DNA of 64,000 nucleotides from Parabacteroides chinchillae (GTDB lineage Bacteria > Bacteroidota > Bacteroidia > Bacteroidales > Tannerellaceae): positions 62,001 to 126,000 of the forward strand of contig NZ_FNVS01000008.1 of assembly GCF_900108035.1 (NCBI RefSeq). The letters run 5' to 3'. Position 1 is the stretch's first letter. Each line of letters begins with the position of its first letter. Position numbers and translations under genes: made by a program. Below the pieces are notes generated by a model. It was not told the DNA's origin. It was given only the letters and a program-made list of their open reading frames with translations, and made no database searches. Positions 17,886 through 25,732 of the stretch are shown here, piece after piece.

Positions 17886-18450
17886 TCATGGCATTATAAA
17901 ACAAATGCCAAGTGTTGATTGGCGGCAAGCCGAAGCCTTCCAGTCGTCATCGGCAAGCAACTCGGTCTTCCATTGTTCGCATTGCGTGGCAAAATTTTCA
18001 GACTCATTTGCCATTGCGACATTTTCAATTTCTCGCGCGCGTTTACTCTCTCATTATTTCCTTTCCTTTGTGTACTTAAAGCATTATTTTGTAGGGTTTT
18101 GTCAGTAATAATCGGGATTATTGCAGGATTAATTATTTTCATTTTTTTTGCGATTGACTGATTTATACTACGTTCCTATTTTGTCAATACAAAGCGTTTC
18201 TGAATGGTTTTAGAGGTGAGAATGTGCTTGGATGAGAATATCCCTTGATGAAAAAGGTCTATTTCAAGCATAAAAAGAAGGTATTCCAGCGTTTTTTTTG
18301 TTTGTCTATATCCAATTGCTCGGATAAATCGAACAGATAATCGTCCATAACTTCTATGTAATAACTATTGGCATAAATGTCGCAGAGTAACGTGATATAA
18401 AGCATAACCCCATCCGCACCGTATTTCCTTACCACGATTTATCCACCGAT
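17886..18450 (-). pseudogene. Decayed DUF4373 (Lin1244/Lin1753-like) protein gene, several frameshifts
   Basis: Reading the minus strand in three frames recovers one degraded protein. From about 18435 the frame gives VVRKYGADGVMLYITLLC and DIYANSYYIEVMDDYLFDL, the DUF4373 N-terminal core, and stops at 18259. A shifted frame then gives EIDLFHQGIFSSKHILTSKT and IQKRF, the end of that domain, stopping at 18176. After a low-complexity linker a third frame gives EQWKTELLADDDWKASACRQ, which resembles the C-terminal domain of the same mobile-element proteins, stopping at 17886. A missing A near 18440 would also restore the N-terminus. Such proteins are common on bacteroidotal phages and integrative elements. 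The relic lies on the 3' side of tRNA-Lys. Confidence 0.75.
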
Positions 18451-18486
18451 AATATGCTTGAAACGGCTATTTTCTGCTACCTGCCA

Positions 18487-18529
18487 GAAAAAAAAAGAAA
18501 TCCCTGATAATCAGACATTATCAGGGATT
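18487..18529 (-). terminator. Intrinsic terminator of tRNA-Lys
   Basis: A perfect 13-bp stem (18499-18511 with 18517-18529, AATCCCTGATAAT) has a 5-base loop. On the minus strand it is followed by TTTCTTTTTTTTT. It lies 26 bp after the tRNA 3' end. Confidence 0.9.
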
Positions 18530-18554
18530 TGCTTGATTTCTCTTTTGTTTTCAG

Positions 18555-18627
18555 TGATCCGCCTGGGGTTCGAACCCAGGACCCCATCCTTAAAAGGGAT
18601 GTGCTCTACCTGCTGAGCTAGCGAATC
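18555..18627 (-). tRNA. tRNA-Lys (anticodon TTT)
   Basis: The minus strand folds as a 73-nt cloverleaf. The acceptor stem GATTCGC pairs with GCGGATC (one G-U), with discriminator A at 18555. The D-arm is GCTCAGCAGGTAGAGC. The anticodon stem CATCC/GGATG encloses loop CTTTTAA with anticodon TTT, and the T-arm is CTGGGTTCGAACCCAG. CCA is not encoded. It has its own promoter and terminator. Confidence 0.97.
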
Positions 18628-18658
18628 ATCCTAATGCGTTACTTCTGTAATGCGGGTG

Positions 18659-18666
18659 CAAAGGTA
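18659..18666 (-). promoter_or_regulatory. -7 promoter element for tRNA-Lys
   Basis: TACCTTTG on the minus strand lies 31 bp upstream of the tRNA 5' end, leaving a leader of about 25 nt. Confidence 0.65.
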
Positions 18667-18705
18667 GGGAAATTTTTTATATATGCAACACTATGCGCAT
18701 TTTTT

Positions 18706-19851
18706 TTACTTTTCAGGCTCTGTTTTTTCGCCTGATGCTGTTGGATTCTTTTTCTTTTTATCAATTACACTACTTTCTTCCATGAGGATAAAACGTTTGT
18801 AGTAGGATAAAAACAGGGTGGTAAGCGGTAAGGCTACAATCAGTCCGACAAAACCGAGCAAGGTTCCCCAAATAGATAAAGACAATAAAATAATGGCAGG
18901 ATTCATTCCCATAGCTTTTCCCATGATACGGGGGGTAAGGTATAAATCCTGTATGCATTGTACGATTCCCAGAACTAAAATGCCGGAACCGAATATCATC
19001 CAGAAGTTTTCCCCTGTCTCTGCTGATTTAAGGAGGCTCAACAAAACCATGGGGATTATTCCGATTGCTTGCATGTATGGAATCAGATTAAGGAATCCAA
19101 TAAACAAACCTAACACTACGGCCAGCGGAAATCCTACGATTTTGAATCCGATAGCAAATAAGATCCCAACGCACAGCGCTATTAATGATTGTCCGCGGAA
19201 GTAGCGGTTCATACTATATTCTACATCCTCGGCCAAGTCTTGAACGAATGGACGGTAACGCGATGGTATTAAATGAATCCATCCATTGGCAATGCGTTCG
19301 TAATCCAGTAAAATGAATATAAAATACAGGAAGATTACAAAGATAATTGTAATACTGAAGAGGACGGAAAAAGTATTTGTCAATAATACCCACATTTGGG
19401 GAGCAATTTGTTTAATTGCATTTTCGATATTTTCTTTGCTCATTATCTGTACCAACTGTTCCGGGTCGACATGCTTGTCTATAAATTCTACCCAGGCACT
19501 TGGTAGTAAAGGTATATGATTATAACCGTTATGTTCTTTCATGAGTTCAAGCGTCCGGTTTATCTCTTGCGTGACAGACGGCACTACTATTATTCCCATT
19601 AATGCAATAATCAATATGGTGGATAATAATACTGCGATAATTGCTAGTATACGGCTTTTTAATTTCATTTTATATTGGAAAAACCGGACAAATGGTTGCA
19701 TCAGGTAAGCAAGTAGCCAGGCGATAAGAAAAGGCAATAAGGCATTACGCAATAGTGCGATCAGGTAGATAATGCCGGCAAGGGTTGCTACGCTGAACAG
19801 AATGCGCACTACTCTGTCGAATGTAAACGGTTTATCGAATAGTGGGTTCAT
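18706..19851 (-). CDS. AI-2E family transporter (second copy)
   Basis: 381-residue inner-membrane protein of the same family as 14321-15340 but clearly diverged. It keeps FLNLIPYMQAIGIIPMVLLS, DLYLTPRIMGKAMGMNPAI and the final SIWGTLLGFVGLIVALPLTT. The last 25 residues form a charged Lys/Glu-rich cytoplasmic tail. Its promoter is a mirror image of, and overlaps with, the promoter of the divergent dacB-like gene. Substrate unknown. Confidence 0.9.
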   Translation of the reverse strand: MNPLFDKPFTFDRVVRILFSVATLAGIIYLIALLRNALLPFLIAWLLAYLMQPFVRFFQYKMKLKSRILAIIAVLLSTILIIALMGIIVVPSVTQEINRTLELMKEHNGYNHIPLLPSAWVEFIDKHVDPEQLVQIMSKENIENAIKQIAPQMWVLLTNTFSVLFSITIIFVIFLYFIFILLDYERIANGWIHLIPSRYRPFVQDLAEDVEYSMNRYFRGQSLIALCVGILFAIGFKIVGFPLAVVLGLFIGFLNLIPYMQAIGIIPMVLLSLLKSAETGENFWMIFGSGILVLGIVQCIQDLYLTPRIMGKAMGMNPAIILLSLSIWGTLLGFVGLIVALPLTTLFLSYYKRFILMEESSVIDKKKKNPTASGEKTEPEK

Positions 19852-19862
19852 ATTTAATTTTT

Positions 19863-19870
19863 TATCTTTG
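19863..19870 (+). promoter_or_regulatory. -7 promoter element for the PBP4-type peptidase
   Basis: TATCTTTG lies 32 bp before the ATG at 19902. Only 3 bp separate it from the opposing element at 19874-19881, so together they form the perfect palindrome TATCTTTG-CCA-CAAAGATA. Confidence 0.65.
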
Positions 19871-19873
19871 CCA

Positions 19874-19881
19874 CAAAGATA
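19874..19881 (-). promoter_or_regulatory. -7 promoter element for the second AI-2E transporter
   Basis: TATCTTTG on the minus strand lies 23 bp before the start at 19851. The expected start points of the two promoters fall inside each other, so their use should be mutually exclusive at any instant. Confidence 0.65.
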
Positions 19882-19901
19882 GTAAAGTAAAATAGATTGA
19901 G

Positions 19902-21362
19902 ATGATACACATTAAAATATTAGGCTTCTGCTTGTTGATTTGCTTATGTTGGCCTGCAAATGCACAGACTTCGCAACCCGTAAAACAATTATTACGTAAT
20001 CCGTATATGAAGGGAGCGACATTCTCTCTTGTTGTAAAGGATTTGCAGGACGGGAAAATTGTACATAGTTATGAAGAAGACAGGCAGGTTTCTCCTGCTT
20101 CTGTGATGAAGACAGTTTCTACGGCTACTGCCCTTGAAATTTTAGGAGAAGACTATCGTTTTCCTACTTCATTGGAATATGATGGCATTATTGAAAACGG
20201 TGTGCTGAAAGGCAATTTATATATTAAAGGCAGCGGCGATCCTTCATTAGGATCTTCCCATTTCGGGCAAGAAGCCAATTCGTTTCTTCCAACCTGGGTC
20301 AATGCTATTCATAAAGCCGGCATACGCAAGATAGAAGGAGCTGTTATTTCCGACGAAAGTATCTTTGATTCCGAAGGCTCTTCTATCAAATGGCTGCGTG
20401 AGGATATGGGTAATTATTATGCACCCGGAAGTTACGGCATTTCAATATTTGATAATATGTATAGGCTATCGTTTAAAACCGGATTGGCGGGCAGTAAACC
20501 AGTGTTGGTTGACAGTGATCCCGATGTTTCGTATATCCGTTTTCATAATTATATGACGGCAAGTCCTGTGTCGTCTGATAGTGCATATATTATTGGTGCT
20601 CCGTTTTCATCGGAACGTTATTTGTATGGAGTGTTACCGGCTAATAGAGACCGTTATCAGTTGAAGGGCGATATTCCTGATCCTGCTTTGTTCATGGCAC
20701 AATATCTGACTGATGTGTTAGGTAATGAAGGAATTATGGTTTCGGGTACGCCTTCGTGCTACCGGATAGAGAAAGAAGAGGACAGGTGGAATGACAATGC
20801 GGGAAAGACTGTGATTGTGACTACTTATTCTCCGGCTTTGGCTGAAATAGCGAGTGTTACAAACCACGTAAGCCATAACTTATTTGCTGATGCGCTGCTG
20901 AAAACGGTGGGTTTGCAATATAAGCCGAAGAAAAATGAGGTGATCTCTTCTTTTGAGCGAGGCGTGCGTGTCGCAAAAGAATATTGGGAGAAGAAAGGTA
21001 TAGATACGTTTCCCTTGTGGATGTATGACGGTAGCGGATTAGCGCCAGCCGATAAAGTTTCTGCCCGTTTTATTACGGATATGTTGGTATATATGGCCAC
21101 AAAGTCGGGTGTTTCTGATGCATTTATTGCTTCTCTGCCGCAACCTGGTCTGGAAGGTTCGGTTCGCAATTTTTTAAAAGGCTCGAAGCTGCAAGGCAAA
21201 TCACGTTTAAAAAGTGGCGGTATTACCCGTGTTAGAAGCTATGCCGGTTATATTACCGTAGGCGGAAAGAAGTATGCGGTTGCTGTTTTCTCCAATAACT
21301 ATTCATGTAATATGGGACAAATGACAAAAGAGCTGGAACGGCTGCTGTTGCAGTTGTTTTAA
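19902..21362 (+). CDS. dacB: D-alanyl-D-alanine carboxypeptidase/endopeptidase (PBP4, S13 family)
   Basis: 486-residue periplasmic peptidase that trims or cleaves peptidoglycan peptides. A signal peptide (1 to about 21, ending ANA) is present. The three penicillin-binding motifs are complete: SVMK (S67-K70, acylation serine and lysine), SHN (324-326) and KSG (437-439). Length and motif spacing match PBP4/DacB, with the long insert between SxxK and SxN. It is transcribed divergently from the AI-2E gene through overlapping promoters. Confidence 0.93.
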   Translation: MIHIKILGFCLLICLCWPANAQTSQPVKQLLRNPYMKGATFSLVVKDLQDGKIVHSYEEDRQVSPASVMKTVSTATALEILGEDYRFPTSLEYDGIIENGVLKGNLYIKGSGDPSLGSSHFGQEANSFLPTWVNAIHKAGIRKIEGAVISDESIFDSEGSSIKWLREDMGNYYAPGSYGISIFDNMYRLSFKTGLAGSKPVLVDSDPDVSYIRFHNYMTASPVSSDSAYIIGAPFSSERYLYGVLPANRDRYQLKGDIPDPALFMAQYLTDVLGNEGIMVSGTPSCYRIEKEEDRWNDNAGKTVIVTTYSPALAEIASVTNHVSHNLFADALLKTVGLQYKPKKNEVISSFERGVRVAKEYWEKKGIDTFPLWMYDGSGLAPADKVSARFITDMLVYMATKSGVSDAFIASLPQPGLEGSVRNFLKGSKLQGKSRLKSGGITRVRSYAGYITVGGKKYAVAVFSNNYSCNMGQMTKELERLLLQLF

Positions 21363-21705
21363 GTTCCAGACGCACGGAAAAACCGGTCGACCATTAGTAT
21401 AGAATTTAAGCATCGGCTTTCAGCCGGCAGATAGGAAAAAACATTGGTTGCTGAATTATTCCTTTTCGTTCTTAACCGGGCTTCCTCATTAGCTGTACGT
21501 CCCTTGACGTTCTCTGTCGTTGTTATTTTTCCGGCAAAGGTAATGTCGGGCATGTACGCTAATGCAAGGTCAAGCCTCCGGTTTAATAAAAAATCTTGCA
21601 TTAGCTATGCCCTCTACCTTTTGAGCCGTCGAAACAACTTCCATCGAATCTTGGAGCTGCAACATTTCAAAAGTACATATTTGCAGATTTATAAATATAC
21701 AGATT
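21363..21705. other. Convergent non-coding gap with an internal promoter-like motif
   Basis: I see no credible gene. The minus strand carries TACCTTTG (21536-21543). An 11-bp inverted repeat GCTAATGCAAG / CTTGCATTAGC (21558-21568 and 21595-21605) lies just upstream of it. A small hairpin CGGCTTTCAGCCG is at 21413-21425. A short minus-strand transcript is possible but unsupported. Confidence 0.35.
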
Positions 21706-22470
21706 TTAAGGCAATAACGATCTTTGTCCCAGAAATTCCATAAACTTCTGTTTATAGTTGTCGGAGATGGGAATATATTCTTTGCCGAATACGATGCGGT
21801 TACGCTCAATAATTTTTATCTTTTCGGGTTGTACGATAAATGAACGGTGCACGCGGATGAAATGATCTGCCGGCAACATCTCTTCCATCGACTTCATACT
21901 CATTAACGATAGGACAGGACGGGGCTCGTCTTCAACATATATCTTTATATAGTCCTTCAGGCCTTCGATGTAGAGTATCTTGCGTAGCTCTATCTGTACC
22001 AGCTTGTATTCTGTCTTGACAAAAATGCTTTCGATGGAAGAAGGTGCGGATGAGGTTGTTTGTATATGTTCGCTATCCGGTTTGGTTGCCGCCTGTTCGT
22101 TGCTTTGCAATAGCTCATACCATTGCAGCGCCTTATTTGCAGACTTCAGGAAGTCCGGGTAACTGATGGGTTTCAGCAGATAGTCGAGGGCATTAACCTT
22201 GTAGCTGTCTACTGCATATTGCTCAAAAGCTGTTGTGAAAATAATACGGATGCCTGTGCCCAATATTCGTGAAAACTCCATACCGCTCAACTCTGGCATC
22301 TGAATATCCAGGAATAACAGGTCGACAGGTTTGATGCTAAGCTCAGGTAGCGCATTGACGGCGCTATTGTATTTACCATGCAGTTCCAGGAAAGGAGTTT
22401 TCAATACATAGCTTTCCAGCAGGCTTACAGCCAACGGTTCATCATCTATTATGGCACAAGTTAACTCCAT
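21706..22470 (-). CDS. LytTR-type response regulator
   Basis: 254 residues from the ATG at 22470; an upstream in-frame ATG at 22494 lies inside the kinase gene and is unlikely. The receiver domain (1 to about 120) has the acidic DDE pocket (CAIIDDEP), phospho-acceptor D55 in LLFLDIQMPE and the LLKPIS lysine. A linker of about 30 residues leads to a LytTR DNA-binding domain (about 150-250, VHRSFIVQPEKIKIIERNR). The start overlaps the kinase stop by one base (TAATG), so the pair is translationally coupled. The natural target is the efflux operon upstream, but that is inference. Confidence 0.95.
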   Translation of the reverse strand: MELTCAIIDDEPLAVSLLESYVLKTPFLELHGKYNSAVNALPELSIKPVDLLFLDIQMPELSGMEFSRILGTGIRIIFTTAFEQYAVDSYKVNALDYLLKPISYPDFLKSANKALQWYELLQSNEQAATKPDSEHIQTTSSAPSSIESIFVKTEYKLVQIELRKILYIEGLKDYIKIYVEDEPRPVLSLMSMKSMEEMLPADHFIRVHRSFIVQPEKIKIIERNRIVFGKEYIPISDNYKQKFMEFLGQRSLLP

Positions 22471-23537
22471 TATAATTTCAATTCTAACGTACAATTATAC
22501 ACTTCTCCTTCCCGTCCGTATGTGAAGATATGACGGGAGGGATAAAGTAATTCCAAACGGCGTTGGAGATTGAGAAGCCCGATGCCCGAACCGCTTTTGT
22601 CTTGCGTGGCATCTTTGGGAAAATAACTGTTGCGGATGGTGCAGGTAATGCGGTCTTTTTCCTGATATATATCTATGTCTATAAAAGACGGCTTGTTGTT
22701 GCTTACACCATGCTTAAATGCGTTCTCGATAGGAGAGATAAATAGTAACGGAGCTATTGATACGCCTGTTGTATCTTCCTGGATATTTGTTTTGAGTTGG
22801 ACATGTTCCGGCAGGCGGATGCGCATCAACTCTACATAGTTGCGGACGAAGTCTAAATCTTTTTCAAGCGATACAAGTGGCTGGCTGCTTTCATAAAGTA
22901 CGTAACGAAGCAGGCGGCTCAGGTCGTGTACGGCCCCTTGTGCCCGTTCGGGGCTAATGGCAATCAGACTGTAAATATTATTCAGTGTATTAAAAAGGAA
23001 GTGCGGGTTAAGCTGGCTTTTCAGGTTCTGCAACTCGGCTTCAGCGCGGCTTGCCTCCAGCTCTTTGCGCATAGATTCCATTTCGTACCATCCACCGGTC
23101 ATTTTTATGGCAACGCTCAGCCCGGCTACCAATGTGTAGAGGAAGACGTTTACGACTAAGAAACCTACTACGTCCTGCCATTCACGTTCCGGTCGGGGAT
23201 GATGCCATTCCGGGGGAGGAAGTAACTGAAAGACCAAGTGCACCGCAACCATTGTAAAAGCTATCAACAGTATGTTGCTGGAAAAGAAACGCCACGGATG
23301 CTTTGAGAACAAAAAACGATTCACCAGCAGCAGGTAGTTTACGTAGAACACAAGCATAAACGACAACGGAACTATTTCCGAACGGACATAGTTTAGCAGG
23401 TTCAATTCTTGTTGTTGCTTGCCGGTGAAGAAGAACGGGAGGCCGAACAGTAATCCCCAGGCTACAATATGAATCAGACGTCCGACTCCTTTGTAGGGCG
23501 GCTTTGCCGGTATTGCTATGTTTTCTGTTGCATTCAT
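22470..23537 (-). CDS. LytS-type sensor histidine kinase
   Basis: 355 residues. Four membrane helices (about 20-150) with little periplasmic sequence are followed by a coiled coil and a His_kinase (PF06580-type) domain. H179 is the phospho-acceptor in QLNPHFLFNTLNNIYSL. The ATPase part shows the N box LFISPIENAFKHG and a GSGIGLLNLQRRL segment. It partners with the LytTR regulator directly downstream. No ribosome-binding site is evident, and a perfect TATCTTTG sits only 5 bp before the ATG, so the transcript could be leaderless. Confidence 0.93.
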   Translation of the reverse strand: MNATENIAIPAKPPYKGVGRLIHIVAWGLLFGLPFFFTGKQQQELNLLNYVRSEIVPLSFMLVFYVNYLLLVNRFLFSKHPWRFFSSNILLIAFTMVAVHLVFQLLPPPEWHHPRPEREWQDVVGFLVVNVFLYTLVAGLSVAIKMTGGWYEMESMRKELEASRAEAELQNLKSQLNPHFLFNTLNNIYSLIAISPERAQGAVHDLSRLLRYVLYESSQPLVSLEKDLDFVRNYVELMRIRLPEHVQLKTNIQEDTTGVSIAPLLFISPIENAFKHGVSNNKPSFIDIDIYQEKDRITCTIRNSYFPKDATQDKSGSGIGLLNLQRRLELLYPSRHIFTYGREGEVYNCTLELKL

Positions 23538-23542
23538 AAAAA

Positions 23543-23550
23543 CAAAGATA
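23543..23550 (-). promoter_or_regulatory. -7 promoter element abutting the LytS-type kinase start
   Basis: TATCTTTG ends 5 bp before the ATG at 23537. With the usual spacing from this element, transcription would start at or next to the ATG. Confidence 0.5.
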
Positions 23551-23604
23551 GTTAATTGCTATTGTTTTATATAGTATCTGGTCGTGTTTTTGTCGGTAAG
23601 TAGT

Positions 23605-23696
23605 AACCGTTCGACGGCCGCCGGACAATCGTCCGCTGCCCGGAGAACAGTCGTCCGGCGGTCGTCGAACGGTTGTCCGCTGACTGGAGAACGATT
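23605..23696. repeat. 22-bp-period repeat array with long inverted repeat (array B)
   Basis: Four 22-bp units start at 23609, 23631, 23653 and 23675. All begin GTyC and carry GAAC or GGAC at positions 15-18 followed by a short RRTY-like core. GTCCGCTG recurs exactly 44 bp apart at 23631 and 23675. Units 1 and 3 lie in a near-perfect 22-bp inverted repeat (23605-23626 with 23653-23674, one mismatch). The sequence differs from array A but the period is the same. It lies between the efflux permease stop and the kinase start. No T-run follows, so it is not a standard terminator. Confidence 0.8.
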
Positions 23697-23754
23697 ATTT
23701 GCTTGGCACAAAGTGGCTACTTCTTCTTTATATAATACTTAAAGGAACCGGAAC

Positions 23755-24975
23755 TTATTCGTAACGTATGGCTTCAATCGGATCGAGTTGCGCCGCTTTT
23801 TTGGCCGGATACCATCCAAAGAATACACCGGTTACGGTACAAACTGCGAACGAAAGAACCACGCTCCACGGCTGAATGTAGATTGGGAAATGGGCAACCC
23901 CGTTAACAACAAGGGCTGCCCCGACACCCAATACTACGCCTATTAAACCGCCAGTTACACTTATAAGTATGGATTCTATCAGGAATTGCGCCAGTATATC
24001 GATGCCTTTGGCTCCGATACTCATACGGAGACCGATCTCTCGGGTGCGTTCCGTAACGCTGACGTACATAATATTCATAATGCCAATTCCACCAACGAGC
24101 AACGAAATACCCGCCACAGCCGCCAACAACACTGTCATCATGTCCGTAGTACTTGTCAACATCGTGCTCAGCTCCTGCTGGCTACGGATTGTAAAGTCGT
24201 CATCTGCACCTTCTTTCAACTTGTGGTTGCGGCGGAGTATCTCCGTTATCTCATCAATGGCCTGGTCGGTGTATTCTTCTTTTAGGGCCGAACAGGTAAT
24301 GCCCTGCAAATGGGTAATGGCCAGAACTTTCTTTTGTATAGTTGTGTATGGAGCTAAGATTAGATCATCCTGGTCCATTCCCATGCTATTATATCCTTTG
24401 CTTTCCAGCACTCCAACGATGCGGAAAGGTAGTTTCTGAAATCTGATTACTTTTCCTACCGAATTTTCTCCTCCCGGGAAAAGATTGTCTACAACGGTTT
24501 TACCTACGACACAAACCTTGGCTGCGGTTTGTATATCCTGTTCGGTAAACATGTCTCCGTCTTGTATCTTATAACGGCGGATGTACAGATAATCGGGGCT
24601 GACGCCATAAACGGTAGTCGGGGCATTATTGGCTCCGTAAATGGCTTGTCCGCTACTGTTTACCGTTGGGGAAGTGTATGAAACGAAACGTGTTTCGTTT
24701 ACTATGTCTTCGTAGTCGTTGAGCTTTAGAGTCTCCATTGCGGAAGCATCCTGGCGTACGCCACCCCGGATGTCGGCTCCCGGGTGGATCATTATCATAT
24801 TAGATCCCATTTCGCTTATCTGTGCCTGTATGCTTCGCTTCGAGCCTTGCCCGATGGCGAGCATGGTAATGACGGATGCCACGCCGATAATGATGCCGAG
24901 CATTGTCAGGAATCCGCGCATTTTGTTATTGGCAAGTGCCCTGAGAGCTATCTTTATTAAGTTTGTCCCGTTCAT
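23755..24975 (-). CDS. MacB-type ABC transporter permease
   Basis: 406 residues. An N-terminal membrane helix (RGFLTMLGIIIGVASVITML) is followed by a periplasmic core domain (about 45-270) and three C-terminal helices of the FtsX domain (about 280-400) with VTERTREIGLRMSIGAKG. Unlike E. coli MacB, the ATPase is a separate protein encoded just upstream (12 bp gap). It should work with the MFP and outer-membrane factor genes of the same operon as a mechanotransmission exporter for peptides, macrolides or other amphiphiles. The actual substrate is unknown. Confidence 0.93.
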   Translation of the reverse strand: MNGTNLIKIALRALANNKMRGFLTMLGIIIGVASVITMLAIGQGSKRSIQAQISEMGSNMIMIHPGADIRGGVRQDASAMETLKLNDYEDIVNETRFVSYTSPTVNSSGQAIYGANNAPTTVYGVSPDYLYIRRYKIQDGDMFTEQDIQTAAKVCVVGKTVVDNLFPGGENSVGKVIRFQKLPFRIVGVLESKGYNSMGMDQDDLILAPYTTIQKKVLAITHLQGITCSALKEEYTDQAIDEITEILRRNHKLKEGADDDFTIRSQQELSTMLTSTTDMMTVLLAAVAGISLLVGGIGIMNIMYVSVTERTREIGLRMSIGAKGIDILAQFLIESILISVTGGLIGVVLGVGAALVVNGVAHFPIYIQPWSVVLSFAVCTVTGVFFGWYPAKKAAQLDPIEAIRYE

Positions 24976-24987
24976 TTTTGCTTTATT

Positions 24988-25728
24988 TTAATCATCGTTT
25001 TTTGGTAATCGTGCCAGCACTTCTGCTGCGTCCAGTACGTTGGTATTTACCATGTCGGAAGTAACGTGTCCGTCCCGCAACGTGATGTTGCGGCTACTGT
25101 ACCCGGATATTTCCGGATTATGTGTTACGAAGATGATAGTACGTCCTTCGGCATGCAGCTTCTGGAATAATACCAATATTTCGAAACTGGTCCGCGTGTC
25201 CAGGTTTCCTGTTGCTTCATCGGCAAGTATTACCGCCGGATCATTTACCAGTGCACGGGCGATGGCTACACGTTGCATCTGCCCTCCTGACATTTGGTTG
25301 CTTTTATGCTCTAATCTATCACCCAGGCCAACGGCAATCAGTGCGTTGACTGCCTTTTCTTTTCTTTTTGCGGCACTGTAATTCGGATTATACATCAGGG
25401 GTAGTTCCACATTTTCTACTGCGGTGGTCTTCGGAAGCAGGTTATAACTTTGGAAGACAAAGCCGATTTTACGGTTGCGCAACGTTGCACGGGCATTCTT
25501 TCCCATCGTCCTGACAGAAACACCATCCAGATAGTATTCGCCGGACGTAGGTGTGTCGAGGCAACCCAGTGTGTTTAGCAACGTGCTTTTTCCTGATCCG
25601 GAGGTTCCCATGATGGTGACGAACTCGCCTTCGTGTATGGTGAAGGAGACGCCGCGTAAGGCATGTACGGTTTCGTCGCCGACCCGGAAGTCACGTTTGA
25701 TATTATCCAGTTTGATGATCTCTTTCAT
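24988..25728 (-). CDS. MacB/LolD-type ABC transporter ATP-binding protein
   Basis: 246 residues with a complete ABC cassette: Walker A GTSGSGKST (41-49), Q-loop FVFQSYNLLP, signature MSGGQMQRVAIARAL, Walker B VILADEATGNLD and switch His in FVTHNPE. The signature begins MSGGQ rather than LSGGQ, a mild variant. It sits 4 bp after the membrane-fusion gene and 12 bp before the permease, in the order tolC-like, macA-like, ATPase, permease. Confidence 0.95.
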   Translation of the reverse strand: MKEIIKLDNIKRDFRVGDETVHALRGVSFTIHEGEFVTIMGTSGSGKSTLLNTLGCLDTPTSGEYYLDGVSVRTMGKNARATLRNRKIGFVFQSYNLLPKTTAVENVELPLMYNPNYSAAKRKEKAVNALIAVGLGDRLEHKSNQMSGGQMQRVAIARALVNDPAVILADEATGNLDTRTSFEILVLFQKLHAEGRTIIFVTHNPEISGYSSRNITLRDGHVTSDMVNTNVLDAAEVLARLPKNDD

Positions 25729-25732
25729 TGCT

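Noticed and set aside
17803-18161. Plus-strand ORFs of 101 and 80 codons in the gap before tRNA-Lys
   Set aside because: They are antisense to the decayed DUF4373 gene and have no protein-like features of their own.
21420-21540. SAM-riboswitch-like words on the minus strand
   Set aside because: Isolated GAAGCCCGG and CAGCAACC words are present, but the helices of the riboswitch core could not be built and no methionine gene follows.
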